Origin: Faunimonas pinastri
GTDB taxonomy: Bacteria; Pseudomonadota; Alphaproteobacteria; Rhizobiales; Afifellaceae
Direction of reading: 5' to 3'
DNA length: 64,000 nt
Assembly: GCF_900110915.1 (NCBI RefSeq)
Contig: NZ_FOFG01000001.1
Location: 186,001 to 250,000 of the forward strand
Below the pieces are notes generated by a model. That model was given only the letters and a program-made list of their open reading frames with translations. It searched no databases and was not told the origin of the DNA. A program made the translations under genes and the position numbers. Shown here in pieces: positions 10,056-18,527 of this stretch; within the stretch, counting starts at the first letter, position 1; each line of letters starts with the position of its first letter.

Positions 10056-11936
10056 TTGAGCATTCGCATTCTTCCCGACCACGTCATCAACCGCATCGCC
10101 GCCGGCGAGGTGGTGGAACGGCCTGCCAGCGTCGTGAAGGAACTGGTGGAGAATGCGATCGATGCCGGTGCGACTCGGGTCGAGGTCGCGACGGCGGGCG
10201 GCGGCAAGAGCCTGATCCGCATCTCCGACAACGGTTGCGGCATCCGCGAGCCCGATCTCGCGCTGGCGGTGGAGAGGCACTGCACCTCCAAGCTGCCCGA
10301 GGACGACCTCAGCCAGATCGGCACGCTCGGCTTTCGCGGCGAGGCGCTGGCCTCCATCGGCTCCGTGGCGCGGTTGTCCATCCTGTCGCGTCATGCCGAG
10401 GAGCCGCATGCCTGGCAGATCGCGGTGGAAGGCGGCCGGCGCAGCGAGACCGTCCCGGCCAGCCATTCCGGCGGCACCCAGATCGAGGTGCGCGACCTCT
10501 TCTTCGCGACCCCGGCGCGGCTGAAGTTCCTGCGCTCCGACCGCGCCGAGGCGACCGCGATCACCGAGGCGGTCAAGCGCCTGGCGCTCGCCCATCCCGA
10601 GATCCGCTTCACGCTGTCCGGCTCCGATCGCACGACGCTGGACTTGTCCGCGGCGCGGGGCGAGAGCGGCGCGCTTGAGCGAATGGCGCAGATCCTGGGC
10701 GCGGGATTTCGCGATAACGCCATGCCGATCGGTGGCGAGCGGGAAGGCGTTCTCCTGTCCGGCTATGCGGGGCTGCCGACCTTCAACCGCGCCAACTCGC
10801 TGCAACAGTTCATCTTCGTCAATGGTCGCCCGCTGAAGGATCCGGTGCTGGCCGGGGCGCTGCGCGCCGCTTATTCCGACGTTCTTGCCCGCGACCGATA
10901 TCCCGTGCTCGCGCTCTTCATCGACCTCGATCCGGCTGACGTCGACGTCAACGTCCATCCGGCCAAGATGGAGGTGCGCTTTCGCGACCCCGGCATGATC
11001 AGGGGCCTGATCATCGGCACGATCCGCGATGCGCTGGCGCGGGAGGGCTTCCGCTCCGCGTCGACCGGCGGGCTCGCCACGCTGGACGCACTGCGCGACC
11101 GCGCCGCCGCGGGCAGCTTCACGCGGCCGCCGGAGCCGGGCACGAGCCCCGCGTGGCGGAGCTGGGCCGATCCCGCGCAGACCGTCGCGCCCGACGTCTC
11201 ATCAGCCGCCTACGGCGCGTCCCCGGAGGCGGAGGCGCCCCGGCCGGCCATGGCGGAGGCCGGCTTCGCCGAGGCGCTTTCCGCCTTTGCGGTGCTGGAC
11301 CGGCCCTCCGCCGATGCGCGGGCACACGTCCAGCCGGCGCCGGAGCATCTGCTGGCCCGTCCGCTCGGCGCGGCGCGGGCGCAGATCCACGAGAACTATA
11401 TCGTCGCGCAGACGGGGGACGGGCTCGTCATCGTCGACCAGCACGCCGCGCATGAGCGGATCGTCTACGAGCGGCTGAAGGCTGGGCTGGAGGGCAGGGC
11501 GGTGCAGCGGCAGATGCTCCTCATCCCGGAGGTCGTGGAGCTGCCGGAAGAGGATGTCGGGCGGCTGCTCGCGCGGTCTGACGAGCTGGCGGAGATCGGC
11601 CTGGTGGTAGAGAGCTTCGGGCCGGGCGCGGTGGCCGTCACCGAAACCCCGGCCATTCTCGGCCGGGTCGACGCCCCGAAGCTCGTGCGCGACATCGCCG
11701 ACGATTTCGCCGAATGGGATGCTTCCACCCGCATTCGCGAGCGGCTGGACCATGTGGCGGCGACCATGGCCTGCCACGGCTCGGTCCGCTCCGGTCGCCG
11801 GCTGAGGCCGGAAGAGATGGACGCTCTGCTTCGCGAGATGGAAGCGACGCCGCAATCCGGCCAGTGCAATCACGGCCGGCCGACTTACGTGGAACTCAAG
11901 CTGTCCGACATCGAACGCCTGTTCGGCCGACGTTAA
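10056..11936 (+). CDS. mutL: DNA mismatch repair protein MutL, endonuclease type
   Basis: MutL of 626 residues couples MutS mismatch recognition to strand incision. The N-terminal GHKL ATPase shows NAIDAGAT, DNGCGI and LGFRGEALASI. The C-terminal domain carries DQHAAHERIVYE, which fits the metal-binding endonuclease motif DQHA-x2-E-x4-E, plus ACHGSVRSG and QCNHGRP near the end. This is therefore a nicking-type MutL, as expected in a bacterium lacking MutH. A Pro/Ala-rich linker (about 350-430) joins the domains. The start is TTG with GGACGG upstream. Its stop codon overlaps that of the convergent rsmD. Confidence 0.97.
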   Translation: MSIRILPDHVINRIAAGEVVERPASVVKELVENAIDAGATRVEVATAGGGKSLIRISDNGCGIREPDLALAVERHCTSKLPEDDLSQIGTLGFRGEALASIGSVARLSILSRHAEEPHAWQIAVEGGRRSETVPASHSGGTQIEVRDLFFATPARLKFLRSDRAEATAITEAVKRLALAHPEIRFTLSGSDRTTLDLSAARGESGALERMAQILGAGFRDNAMPIGGEREGVLLSGYAGLPTFNRANSLQQFIFVNGRPLKDPVLAGALRAAYSDVLARDRYPVLALFIDLDPADVDVNVHPAKMEVRFRDPGMIRGLIIGTIRDALAREGFRSASTGGLATLDALRDRAAAGSFTRPPEPGTSPAWRSWADPAQTVAPDVSSAAYGASPEAEAPRPAMAEAGFAEALSAFAVLDRPSADARAHVQPAPEHLLARPLGAARAQIHENYIVAQTGDGLVIVDQHAAHERIVYERLKAGLEGRAVQRQMLLIPEVVELPEEDVGRLLARSDELAEIGLVVESFGPGAVAVTETPAILGRVDAPKLVRDIADDFAEWDASTRIRERLDHVAATMACHGSVRSGRRLRPEEMDALLREMEATPQSGQCNHGRPTYVELKLSDIERLFGRR

Positions 11937-12502
11937 GGGGCTGCGGCGTCCCGGAGGCGCAGCAGGAACATCTGGCTTTCGCCGACCTCGCGATGGTCGA
12001 CCTGTTCGAACGCGGGCGGCAGCGCGACCTCGAGACCCGCCCGCTCCTCCAGGACGCAGACCGTCTCCGGCTTCAGCCAGCCGCCCGAACGCGCGCTTTC
12101 CAGTGCTCGCTCGCCCAGTCCCTTGCCATAGGGCGGATCGCAGAAAACGAGGTCGAAGGGCGTGATGGTGCCGGCTGCGCCGAGATCGGTTGCGTCGCGG
12201 CGCAGGATCTTTGCGACGCCGGAAAGCCCGAACGCCTCGACATTGGTGCGGATGATGCCGCGCCCTTCCGGCCCCGTCTCCACGAAGGTCGCATGCGCCG
12301 CGCCGCGCGAAATCGCTTCGACGGCGAGGGCGCCCGTGCCGGCGAAGAGGTCGAGCACGCGCGTTCCCTCGACCGGGAGGTCGTAGGAATGGTGGAGGAT
12401 GTTGAAGAGCGATTCGCGCAGGCGGTCGGAAGTGGGGCGAATCTCGCCCGTCTTCGGTCCGGCCAGCGCGCGCCCCTTAAGACGGCCGCCGACGATCCGC
12501 AT
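11933..12502 (-). CDS. rsmD: 16S rRNA (guanine(966)-N2)-methyltransferase
   Basis: RsmD of 189 residues methylates G966 of 16S rRNA. MRIVGGRLKGRAL at the N-terminus and RPTSDRLRESLFNIL are family signatures, VLDLFAGTGALAVEA binds S-adenosylmethionine, and FCDPPYGKG is the catalytic motif of N2/N6 methyltransferases. I start it at the ATG of MRIVGG rather than 22 codons upstream. It overlaps the end of rluB by 26 bp, so the two are probably co-transcribed. It converges on mutL, sharing TTAA between the two stop codons. Confidence 0.93.
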   Translation of the reverse strand: MRIVGGRLKGRALAGPKTGEIRPTSDRLRESLFNILHHSYDLPVEGTRVLDLFAGTGALAVEAISRGAAHATFVETGPEGRGIIRTNVEAFGLSGVAKILRRDATDLGAAGTITPFDLVFCDPPYGKGLGERALESARSGGWLKPETVCVLEERAGLEVALPPAFEQVDHREVGESQMFLLRLRDAAAP

Positions 12503-14300
12503 TGCCCGGCCTTCCGCCTCGTGTCTTGCCGCCACCGCCGCCGCCGCCTCTCGGCGGCCGATCGCCATTAGGGCCGCCCCTTGGGGGGCGATCGCCCCCA
12601 GGGCCGCCTCTCAACGGCCGGTCGCCGCCCCCGCCTCTCGACGGCCGATCTCCGCCGGGGCCGCCCCGTGGACCGTCTTCGGCGCCATTCCGGGGGTTGC
12701 TCCGTTGACCCGCACCGCGGGGGCTCTCGCTTCGGGAACCGCCGCGAGGCGCATTGCGCGGGCCATTGCCGCGCGACTCATCGCGCACGAGGCCGCCGCG
12801 AGGACCACGAGGAGCGGCCCGCCGAGGAGTCTCGCCCTCGGCCGCATCGTCGCGGTTTCGTCCGAATCTCGGTCTGGCAGCTGCCGTCTTTGTCGCTCCC
12901 GGTCTGGTCGCGCCGCGTCCGCTTGTTTCCGGCCGCTCACCGCCGAACCGATTCGCGCGCTGGGAGGCGGGCCCGTTCTCTTCGGTGCGCCGGTTTGAGC
13001 CGGCGCGCCCGGCGGTGTCCGACCGGTCGGGACGGCGAGGCCGGTTGCCGTTGTCTTCCGTTTCCCGGCGGGGAGTGTCCCGACGAGGGGCGTCCCACTG
13101 ACGCGATTCGCGGCGTTCGGGCTCGCGTTCGGAGTTTCCGCCCGAACCGCGCCGGGCTCCCGGTCCCCCGAAATCCGGGCGATCGGACCGGCCCGTCACC
13201 GGCCGTTCCGCGCCCGCGCGTCTCACGCCGCGACGGTTGGCGGCCCCGTCATCAGCCGTTTCCGGCGCGAAGCGCAGGCCGGGTGCATGGCGACCGCGTC
13301 GCTTTTCCGGCACCTCGTCGCCGCCACGTCCGCGCGGCGAACGCTGCGCGTTACCCCGTCCCCCGTCCCGGTCGCCGTCGGCCTCCGGCGTTTCGCGGCG
13401 GCCTCTGGTCGATCGTGCGGCACCGCGAGAGCCGTCAACCGCCTGCCGGGGAGCCCCTTCGGGCCGCTCACCCGCCTTGCCCTGGCGGATCGGCGCCTCG
13501 AAATCGGCGTCGGCGGCTTCCGCCAGCTTTTCGCCCAGCTGGTCGCGGAGCACGCGGCCACGCACTTCGTCCACGGCGCCTTCCGGCAGGTCGTTCAGCT
13601 GGAAGGGACCGTAGGAGACGCGAATCAGCCGGTTTACGCTGAGGCCCAGATGCTCCAGCACCCGCTTCACCTCGCGGTTCTTGCCCTCGCGCAGGCCGAC
13701 GGTCAGCCAGACATTCTGGCCCTGCTTGCGGTCCAGCGTCGCTTCGACGCCGCCATAGATCATGCCTTCGATGGTGACGCCCTGCTGCAGGGCATCCAGC
13801 TGCGGCTGCTCGATCGTGCCGAAGGCGCGAACGCGGTAGCGGCGCAGCCAGCCCGTGGAGGGCAGTTCCAGCACGCGGGCGAGCCCGCCGTCATTGGTGA
13901 GGAGCAGCAGCCCCTCGGTGTTGATATCGAGGCGGCCGATGGAGAGGACGCGCGGCATGTCGCGAGGCAGCGCTTCGAAAACGGTGGGCCGCCCTTCCGG
14001 ATCCCGGTTGGTGGTGACGAGCCCGCGTGGCTTGTGGAAAAGCCAGAGCCGCGTCCGCTCGCGCGTGGCGAGCGGATTGCCGTCCACGGTGATCGTGTCG
14101 CTTTCCGTCACCGTCACGGCCGGTGTGGTCAGCACCTTGCCGTTCAGCGTCACGCGCCCGTCCTCGATCCAGCGCTCCGCGTCGCGACGCGAGCAGACGC
14201 CCGCCCGCGCGATCACCTTCGCGATCCGCTCGCCGCGCCCGTTATCACCGCTTTCGGCGTCGCCGCCGTCTTGTTTTTCAGTCATCTTGCCGCCACTCAT
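12477..14300 (-). CDS. rluB: Ribosomal large subunit pseudouridine synthase B with RGG-rich tail
   Basis: A 607-residue RsuA/RluB-family enzyme that isomerises a uridine in 23S rRNA. The S4 RNA-binding domain (about 24-85) includes RIAKVIARAGVCSRRDAE, and the catalytic Asp125 lies in IGRLDINTEGLLLLTNDG. The catalytic core ends near residue 270. The remaining 330 or so residues are an Arg/Gly/Pro-rich low-complexity tail ending in repeated GGDRPxRGG units. Such tails occur in rhizobial homologues, but this one is more than half of the protein. The base modified is inferred from the family. Confidence 0.92.
   Translation of the reverse strand: MSGGKMTEKQDGGDAESGDNGRGERIAKVIARAGVCSRRDAERWIEDGRVTLNGKVLTTPAVTVTESDTITVDGNPLATRERTRLWLFHKPRGLVTTNRDPEGRPTVFEALPRDMPRVLSIGRLDINTEGLLLLTNDGGLARVLELPSTGWLRRYRVRAFGTIEQPQLDALQQGVTIEGMIYGGVEATLDRKQGQNVWLTVGLREGKNREVKRVLEHLGLSVNRLIRVSYGPFQLNDLPEGAVDEVRGRVLRDQLGEKLAEAADADFEAPIRQGKAGERPEGAPRQAVDGSRGAARSTRGRRETPEADGDRDGGRGNAQRSPRGRGGDEVPEKRRGRHAPGLRFAPETADDGAANRRGVRRAGAERPVTGRSDRPDFGGPGARRGSGGNSEREPERRESRQWDAPRRDTPRRETEDNGNRPRRPDRSDTAGRAGSNRRTEENGPASQRANRFGGERPETSGRGATRPGATKTAAARPRFGRNRDDAAEGETPRRAAPRGPRGGLVRDESRGNGPRNAPRGGSRSESPRGAGQRSNPRNGAEDGPRGGPGGDRPSRGGGGDRPLRGGPGGDRPPRGGPNGDRPPRGGGGGGGKTRGGRPGNADRRRPS
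12547..12663 (-). repeat. Coding tandem repeats in the RluB tail
   Basis: Four adjoining units of 30, 30, 27 and 30 bp at 12547, 12577, 12607 and 12634 share a core of CGGCCGATCGCC or a close variant. They encode GGDRPxRGG-like repeats at the C-terminus of RluB. Unit lengths are multiples of three, so the reading frame is kept. Confidence 0.7.
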
Positions 14301-14339
14301 TCCTTGCTCTTATCAAAGCCGCGGAACCGAAGCGAGAAG

Positions 14340-14792
14340 ATGCGCAACAGGCCGAGCTTTATGGACATCGCGCTGGCCGAAGCGGCCGGGGCGGCAGCGC
14401 GCGGCGAGGTGCCCGTAGGCGCTGTGGTGGTCGCGGACGGCGCGGTGATCGCGCGGGCCGGCAACCGGACACGCGAGCTCAACGACGTCACCGCCCATGC
14501 CGAGATCCTGGCGATTCGCGAGGCCGCGTCGCGGCTGGCGGCGGAACGGCTGACGGAGTGCGACCTCTACGTCACGCTGGAGCCCTGCACGATGTGCGCC
14601 AGCGCGATCTCGTTCGCCCGCGTCCGGCGGCTTTATTTCGCGGCCCCCGACCCCAAGGGCGGCGGGGTCGAGCACGGCGTCCGCTTCTATGCCGCGCCCA
14701 CCTGCCACCATGCGCCGGAGGTTTATTCCGGCATCGGCGAGGCGGCGGCAGCCCAGCTTCTGCGCGATTTCTTCGCCGGGCGGCGTGGATGA
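14340..14792 (+). CDS. tadA: tRNA adenosine(34) deaminase
   Basis: TadA of 150 residues converts A34 to inosine in tRNA-Arg(ACG). It has the cytidine-deaminase fold with zinc ligand and proton-shuttle motif HAE at residues 53-55 and PCTMC at 82-86, along with PVGAVVV near the N-terminus. A second Met seven codons in could also be the start. It is divergent from rluB with only 39 bp between them. Guanine deaminase relatives share the zinc motifs, but the overall pattern fits TadA. Confidence 0.92.
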   Translation: MRNRPSFMDIALAEAAGAAARGEVPVGAVVVADGAVIARAGNRTRELNDVTAHAEILAIREAASRLAAERLTECDLYVTLEPCTMCASAISFARVRRLYFAAPDPKGGGVEHGVRFYAAPTCHHAPEVYSGIGEAAAAQLLRDFFAGRRG

Positions 14793-14850
14793 GGCGTCGC
14801 GGCGTCGTCGGGGATCTTGACCCGGAGCCAGCGGCAGGCGAGCAGTGGGC

Positions 14851-15804
14851 ATGGTCAAGATCGCTCTCGCCGACCGGGTGCTTCCCGATGCCCGCCCCGC
14901 CAACTGGCTCGACCGCTACGCGCCGGACTGGCTGAAGCCTTATGGCAAGCTGGCGCGCTGGGACCGGCCGATCGGCTGGTGGCTGCTGCTCTGGCCGTGC
15001 TGGTGGTCGGCCGCCCTTGCCGCTATCGCCGGCGGGCAGGGCTGGCCGAATCTCTGGCATCTCGTGCTGTTCATGATCGGCGCCATCGCGATGCGGGGCG
15101 CCGGCTGCACCTATAACGACATCGTCGACCGCGATCTCGACGCGGGCGTCGAGCGCACGCGCATGCGGCCGATCCCCTCCGGCGCGGTGACGTCGCGGCA
15201 GGCCGTGCTGTTCCTGGTCTGCCAGGCGCTGCTCGGGCTGGTGGTGCTCTTGCAGTTCAACCGTTTCACGGTCTTGCTCGGCATCGGGTCGCTCGTCACC
15301 GTCGCGGTTTACCCCTTCATGAAGCGGGTCACCGACTGGCCGCAGCTGTTTCTCGGCTTCGCCTTTTCCTGGGGGGCGTTCCTGGGCTGGAGCGCCGTCT
15401 TCGGCCGGCTCGACTGGGCGCCCGTCCTCGTTTATTTCGCCGCGATCCTGTGGACCATCGGCTATGACACGATCTACGCGCTGCAGGACAAGGAAGACGA
15501 TGCGCTGATCGGCATCCGCTCCACCGCGCGGCTCTTCGGCGACCGGAGCCGGGCGGCTATCGCCGGCTTCGATGCCGGGGCGATCGTGCTGCTGGCGGTG
15601 GCCTTCGCCCTGGCCGGGGCAGGGTCTGTGGCTTTCGCGGGGCTGGTCGTGGCCGCCGTCCATATCACCTGGCAGCTGGTGACGCTCGATCCGGAAAACC
15701 CGGAGAACTGCCTCTTCCGCTTCAAGGCCAACAGCCATACCGGCTGGATCGTCTTCGCCGGACTGGTGCTGGATGCGCTGATCCGCTTTTCCGGCGTGCT
15801 CTGA
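14851..15804 (+). CDS. ubiA: 4-hydroxybenzoate polyprenyltransferase
   Basis: A 317-residue integral membrane UbiA that attaches the polyprenyl tail in ubiquinone synthesis. The two Asp-rich Mg-diphosphate motifs are NDIVDRDLDAGVERT and YDTIYALQDKEDD, and WDRPIGWWLLLWP near the N-terminus is typical of the family. Eight or nine hydrophobic helices are visible. A GTG two codons upstream is an alternative start; I prefer the ATG. Confidence 0.95.
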   Translation: MVKIALADRVLPDARPANWLDRYAPDWLKPYGKLARWDRPIGWWLLLWPCWWSAALAAIAGGQGWPNLWHLVLFMIGAIAMRGAGCTYNDIVDRDLDAGVERTRMRPIPSGAVTSRQAVLFLVCQALLGLVVLLQFNRFTVLLGIGSLVTVAVYPFMKRVTDWPQLFLGFAFSWGAFLGWSAVFGRLDWAPVLVYFAAILWTIGYDTIYALQDKEDDALIGIRSTARLFGDRSRAAIAGFDAGAIVLLAVAFALAGAGSVAFAGLVVAAVHITWQLVTLDPENPENCLFRFKANSHTGWIVFAGLVLDALIRFSGVL

Positions 15805-15819
15805 CCGCCGGCTCGGCCG

Positions 15820-16350
15820 TCAGTGGCGGTCGAGGATGTCGGTGGGCTCGATGCGCTCGAAGCGGGCGGCTGCGTCACCGGTGCGGCGGCGGGCGAGGAA
15901 GCGGGGACGACGGGCCATGCCGCTCGGCCGGCGCGCCTCGGGAGCCGTGGCGATCACGCGGCCGATGCGACGCACGGATGTTTCCGCCGTGCCATCGGCG
16001 CCGAGCGCGGGAAGAGCCAGCGCGCGGGCCAGCCGCTCGCAGCGCTCGACCGCCTCGTCGGCATCGTCGGTTGCGAGCACGTCGACCGTGAGGCCGGGAT
16101 CGCGATGGACGAGACGCACCACATAAAGGCCGTCTTCCTCAAGCAACCTGACGCCTTCGTAGAGGTTGGCGCCCACCCGCAGCATGCAGTTCACGCCAGC
16201 CACGGGGCGGACCAGCACCACGGTGCGGCGGTCGAAGGTGGTGAAGCACGCGGCGCCGTCGCCGCTGCGGGCGTTGGCCGGGTGGGGATCTCGTCCCGCG
16301 ATGCCGTGGGCATTCAGGGCAAGGACGTCGTGCAGATCCGTCTGACGCAT
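15820..16350 (-). CDS. DUF6101-like conserved protein
   Basis: A 176-residue protein without signal peptide or membrane segment. The middle reads as a small alpha/beta domain (for example RTVVLVRPVAGVNCMLRVG and YEGVRLLEEDGLYVVRLVH), and the C-terminus is Arg-rich. It looks like the rhizobial DUF6101 family found between ubiA and cysQ; that call rests on recollection and gene order, not on a motif of known function. It converges with ubiA (16 bp) and is divergent from cysQ, sharing a 180 bp region that holds two palindromes. Confidence 0.65.
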   Translation of the reverse strand: MRQTDLHDVLALNAHGIAGRDPHPANARSGDGAACFTTFDRRTVVLVRPVAGVNCMLRVGANLYEGVRLLEEDGLYVVRLVHRDPGLTVDVLATDDADEAVERCERLARALALPALGADGTAETSVRRIGRVIATAPEARRPSGMARRPRFLARRRTGDAAARFERIEPTDILDRH

Positions 16351-16424
16351 GGTTTTCTCGCGGGGTCGTTCGTTGCCGTCGCCGGCTGTTGTGACGAGAG
16401 ATACGCCCCGGATTCACCGCGCCG

Positions 16425-16445
16425 GCTTAAGGATCGTAGTTAAGC
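16425..16445. promoter_or_regulatory. Inverted repeat GCTTAA-N9-TTAAGC
   Basis: Perfect 6 bp arms are separated by nine bases in the divergent DUF6101-cysQ region. The spacing of the TTAA halves (nine) does not match the CtrA consensus (seven), so a different dimeric regulator is more likely, if it is functional. Confidence 0.4.
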
Positions 16446-16457
16446 AAATGCATCCGG

Positions 16458-16472
16458 CGATTACGGTAATCG
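16458..16472. promoter_or_regulatory. 15-bp palindrome CGATTACGGTAATCG
   Basis: This is a perfect palindrome with 7 bp arms around one central base, lying in the same divergent region about 60 bp before the cysQ start. Its form is that of a dimeric repressor or activator site. I could not match it to a known regulator. Confidence 0.5.
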
Positions 16473-16530
16473 AAGACTAAATGAGCCCCGGGGGGTGGCA
16501 AAGTCTGGTGATCGGGGCCATTGAAGCAGC

Positions 16531-17343
16531 ATGACGTCCTATCAAGCCGATCGAGATCTCCTGCGTGACGCCGCGCTGAAGGCCGGCGAACTGGCCATGA
16601 GCTATTTCCAGAAGAACCCGAATGCGTGGTCCAAGGAAGGTGGTTCGCCGGTGACGGAGGCCGACATGGCGGTCGACGCTTTCCTGCGCACCGAGCTTCT
16701 CGCCGCCCGGCCGGATTACGGCTGGCTTTCGGAGGAGACGGTGGACGTGCCGGCCGAGCGGCAGAAGGACGCGATCTTCGTGGTCGATCCCATCGACGGG
16801 ACGCGCGGCTTCATCGAGGGCGACCGGCGCTGGTGCGTCAGCGTCGCCGTGGTGCGCGAGACCCGTCCCGTGGCGGCCGCGCTTTTTGCCCCGGCGCTGG
16901 ACGAGATGTACACGGCGGCGGCCGGAGAGGGCGCCTTCCTCGGCGACCGGCGGCTTGCGGTGCCCGGCAAGCCCGGCACCGATGGCGCCCGCCTTGCCGG
17001 CCCGCGCGGCTGGTTCAAGAGCGGCACGCTGGAGCGGGAAGGCTTTTTGCCGCAGCCGCATGTGCCGTCGCTCGCCTACCGCGTGACCATGGTGGCTTCC
17101 GGCGCCGTGGAATCCGCCTTTGCCAGCCCCAACGCGCATGACTGGGACCTTGCGGCCTGTGACCTTTTGGTGCACGAAGCGGGCGGCGTGCTGACAACAC
17201 TCGACGGCAGCCAGCTCTGCTACAACAGGGAGAGCGTCAGCCACGACGCCGTGGCGGCCGCCAACGCGGATCTTCAGCCGAAGGTTCTGGCAGCCATCCG
17301 ACGCGTCACCTCGGAGCGCGGCAGGGCAGGTTCCCGCACCTGA
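16531..17343 (+). CDS. cysQ: 3'(2'),5'-bisphosphate nucleotidase, CysQ/IMPase family
   Basis: A 270-residue inositol-monophosphatase-fold enzyme expected to hydrolyse PAP produced during sulfate assimilation. The metal-binding motifs are VTEADMAVDAFLR, VDPIDGTRGFIEG and HDWDLAACDLLVHEAGG. It is followed after a few bases by a DUF4170 gene, so both probably share a transcript. Other IMPase-family substrates (inositol phosphates) are possible, but the gene order is usual for rhizobial cysQ. Confidence 0.85.
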   Translation: MTSYQADRDLLRDAALKAGELAMSYFQKNPNAWSKEGGSPVTEADMAVDAFLRTELLAARPDYGWLSEETVDVPAERQKDAIFVVDPIDGTRGFIEGDRRWCVSVAVVRETRPVAAALFAPALDEMYTAAAGEGAFLGDRRLAVPGKPGTDGARLAGPRGWFKSGTLEREGFLPQPHVPSLAYRVTMVASGAVESAFASPNAHDWDLAACDLLVHEAGGVLTTLDGSQLCYNRESVSHDAVAAANADLQPKVLAAIRRVTSERGRAGSRT

Positions 17344-17347
17344 TTGG

Positions 17348-17611
17348 ATGAGGACACGGACGATGGCGAATTCGGTGACAGGCGGCAAGGAACAGCTTCT
17401 TCACCTGGTCTTCGGCGGCGAGTTGAAGGATCTGGATCACATCCAGTTCCGCGATCTCTCCGGGCTTGATATCGTCGGGATCTTCCCCAACTACGCGGAG
17501 GCCTACGGCGCCTGGAAGTCCAAGGCGCAGGCCACTGTCGACAATGCGGAGATGCGGTATTTCGTCGTGCATCTCCATCGCCTGCTGGAACCGGAGCTGC
17601 CGGGCAAGTAA
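17348..17611 (+). CDS. DUF4170 small protein
   Basis: An 87-residue soluble protein (82 if started at the internal Met at 17363). Sequence such as LHLVFGGELKDLD, GIFPNYAEAYGAWKSKAQ and AEMRYFVVHLHRLLEP matches the DUF4170 family, which sits between cysQ and the DUF374 acyltransferase in many Hyphomicrobiales. No function is known. It starts 5 bp after cysQ. Confidence 0.85.
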   Translation: MRTRTMANSVTGGKEQLLHLVFGGELKDLDHIQFRDLSGLDIVGIFPNYAEAYGAWKSKAQATVDNAEMRYFVVHLHRLLEPELPGK

Positions 17612-17762
17612 GCCGGCGCAAGGAACAGCGGCGGATTCTGCTGGCGGGTATGATTCGATCTTTCTTGGATGAGATTGTAGGCAGCGAGAACGTGGGGCGG
17701 GCCGCCGGGCGGCCCCTCGGCGCATCCGGCTGCCAGCGCTGCCCGGTCGCGGTCCCGCATCT

Positions 17763-18527
17763 GTGAATCGCCTTCTCCGAATTTCGCAGCGCCTCGTGCG
17801 CTCCAGGTGGGTCGCCGCCGTGTTCGGCCGCCTGCTGGCGCTCTATCTGCGCTTTGTGCGGCGCACGACGCGCTTCGTCTATGAGCCGGCGGGCAGCGAC
17901 ATGCTGGCCGCCCATTCCCCGCTGATCATCACCTCCTGGCATGGGCAGCATTTGCTGATCTCGCTGATGCAGGCGCGCAAGCAGCCTCTGGCCGTGCTGG
18001 TTTCCCGTTCCGACGATGCGGAAACCACGGCGATCGCGGCGCGTGGGCTTGGCCTCAAGGTCATCCGTGGCTCCGGCGGCCGCAACCGGCGCAAGGCGGC
18101 AAAGAAGGGCGGGGCGCAGGGCGTCCTGCGCATGCTGGGCGAACTTTCCGAGGGCATCTCGGTCGGCCAGACGGCGGACGTGCCCCGCGGCAAGGCCCGG
18201 CGCTGCGGCCTCGGTGTGGTGACGCTGGCCAAGCTTTCCGGCCGCCCTGTCCTGCCTGCCGCCGCCGTGACCGCGCGCGGCGTCACTCTCGACAATTGGG
18301 ACCGCACGCGGATCCCGTTCCCGTTCGGTCGCGGCGGCGCGGTGACGGGCGAACCGATCTACGTGCCGGCGGATGCCGACGACGAACTTCTGGAAATCAA
18401 GCGGCAGGAGGTTGAGGCGAGCCTCAACGCGGTTCAGGATCGGGCCGAATTTCTGGCGCGAAGGGGTCGTGAATCGGTGCGTGAATCTGCCTCCGACCGA
18501 CGGGTGCTCGAAAAGGACGGCGCTTGA
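17763..18527 (+). CDS. DUF374 lysophospholipid acyltransferase-family protein
   Basis: A 254-residue membrane-associated protein of the DUF374 group of acyltransferases. SWHGQHLL (about residues 58-65) stands where other acyltransferases have HxxxxD, and GSGGRNRRKA plus VGQTADVPRGKAR are the other recognisable blocks. It probably takes part in lipid A or envelope acylation, since waaA and lpxK follow directly; the acyl donor and acceptor are inferred. It starts with GTG and its stop overlaps the TTG start of waaA (TTGA). Confidence 0.82.
   Translation: MNRLLRISQRLVRSRWVAAVFGRLLALYLRFVRRTTRFVYEPAGSDMLAAHSPLIITSWHGQHLLISLMQARKQPLAVLVSRSDDAETTAIAARGLGLKVIRGSGGRNRRKAAKKGGAQGVLRMLGELSEGISVGQTADVPRGKARRCGLGVVTLAKLSGRPVLPAAAVTARGVTLDNWDRTRIPFPFGRGGAVTGEPIYVPADADDELLEIKRQEVEASLNAVQDRAEFLARRGRESVRESASDRRVLEKDGA

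Noticed and set aside
12547-12663. Possible CRISPR-like array
   Set aside because: The repeats have no unique spacers, have lengths that are multiples of three, and encode the GGDRPxRGG tail of RluB. No cas gene is present.
16425-16445. CtrA box in the cysQ upstream region
   Set aside because: The two TTAA halves are nine bases apart instead of seven and form an inverted rather than a direct arrangement.
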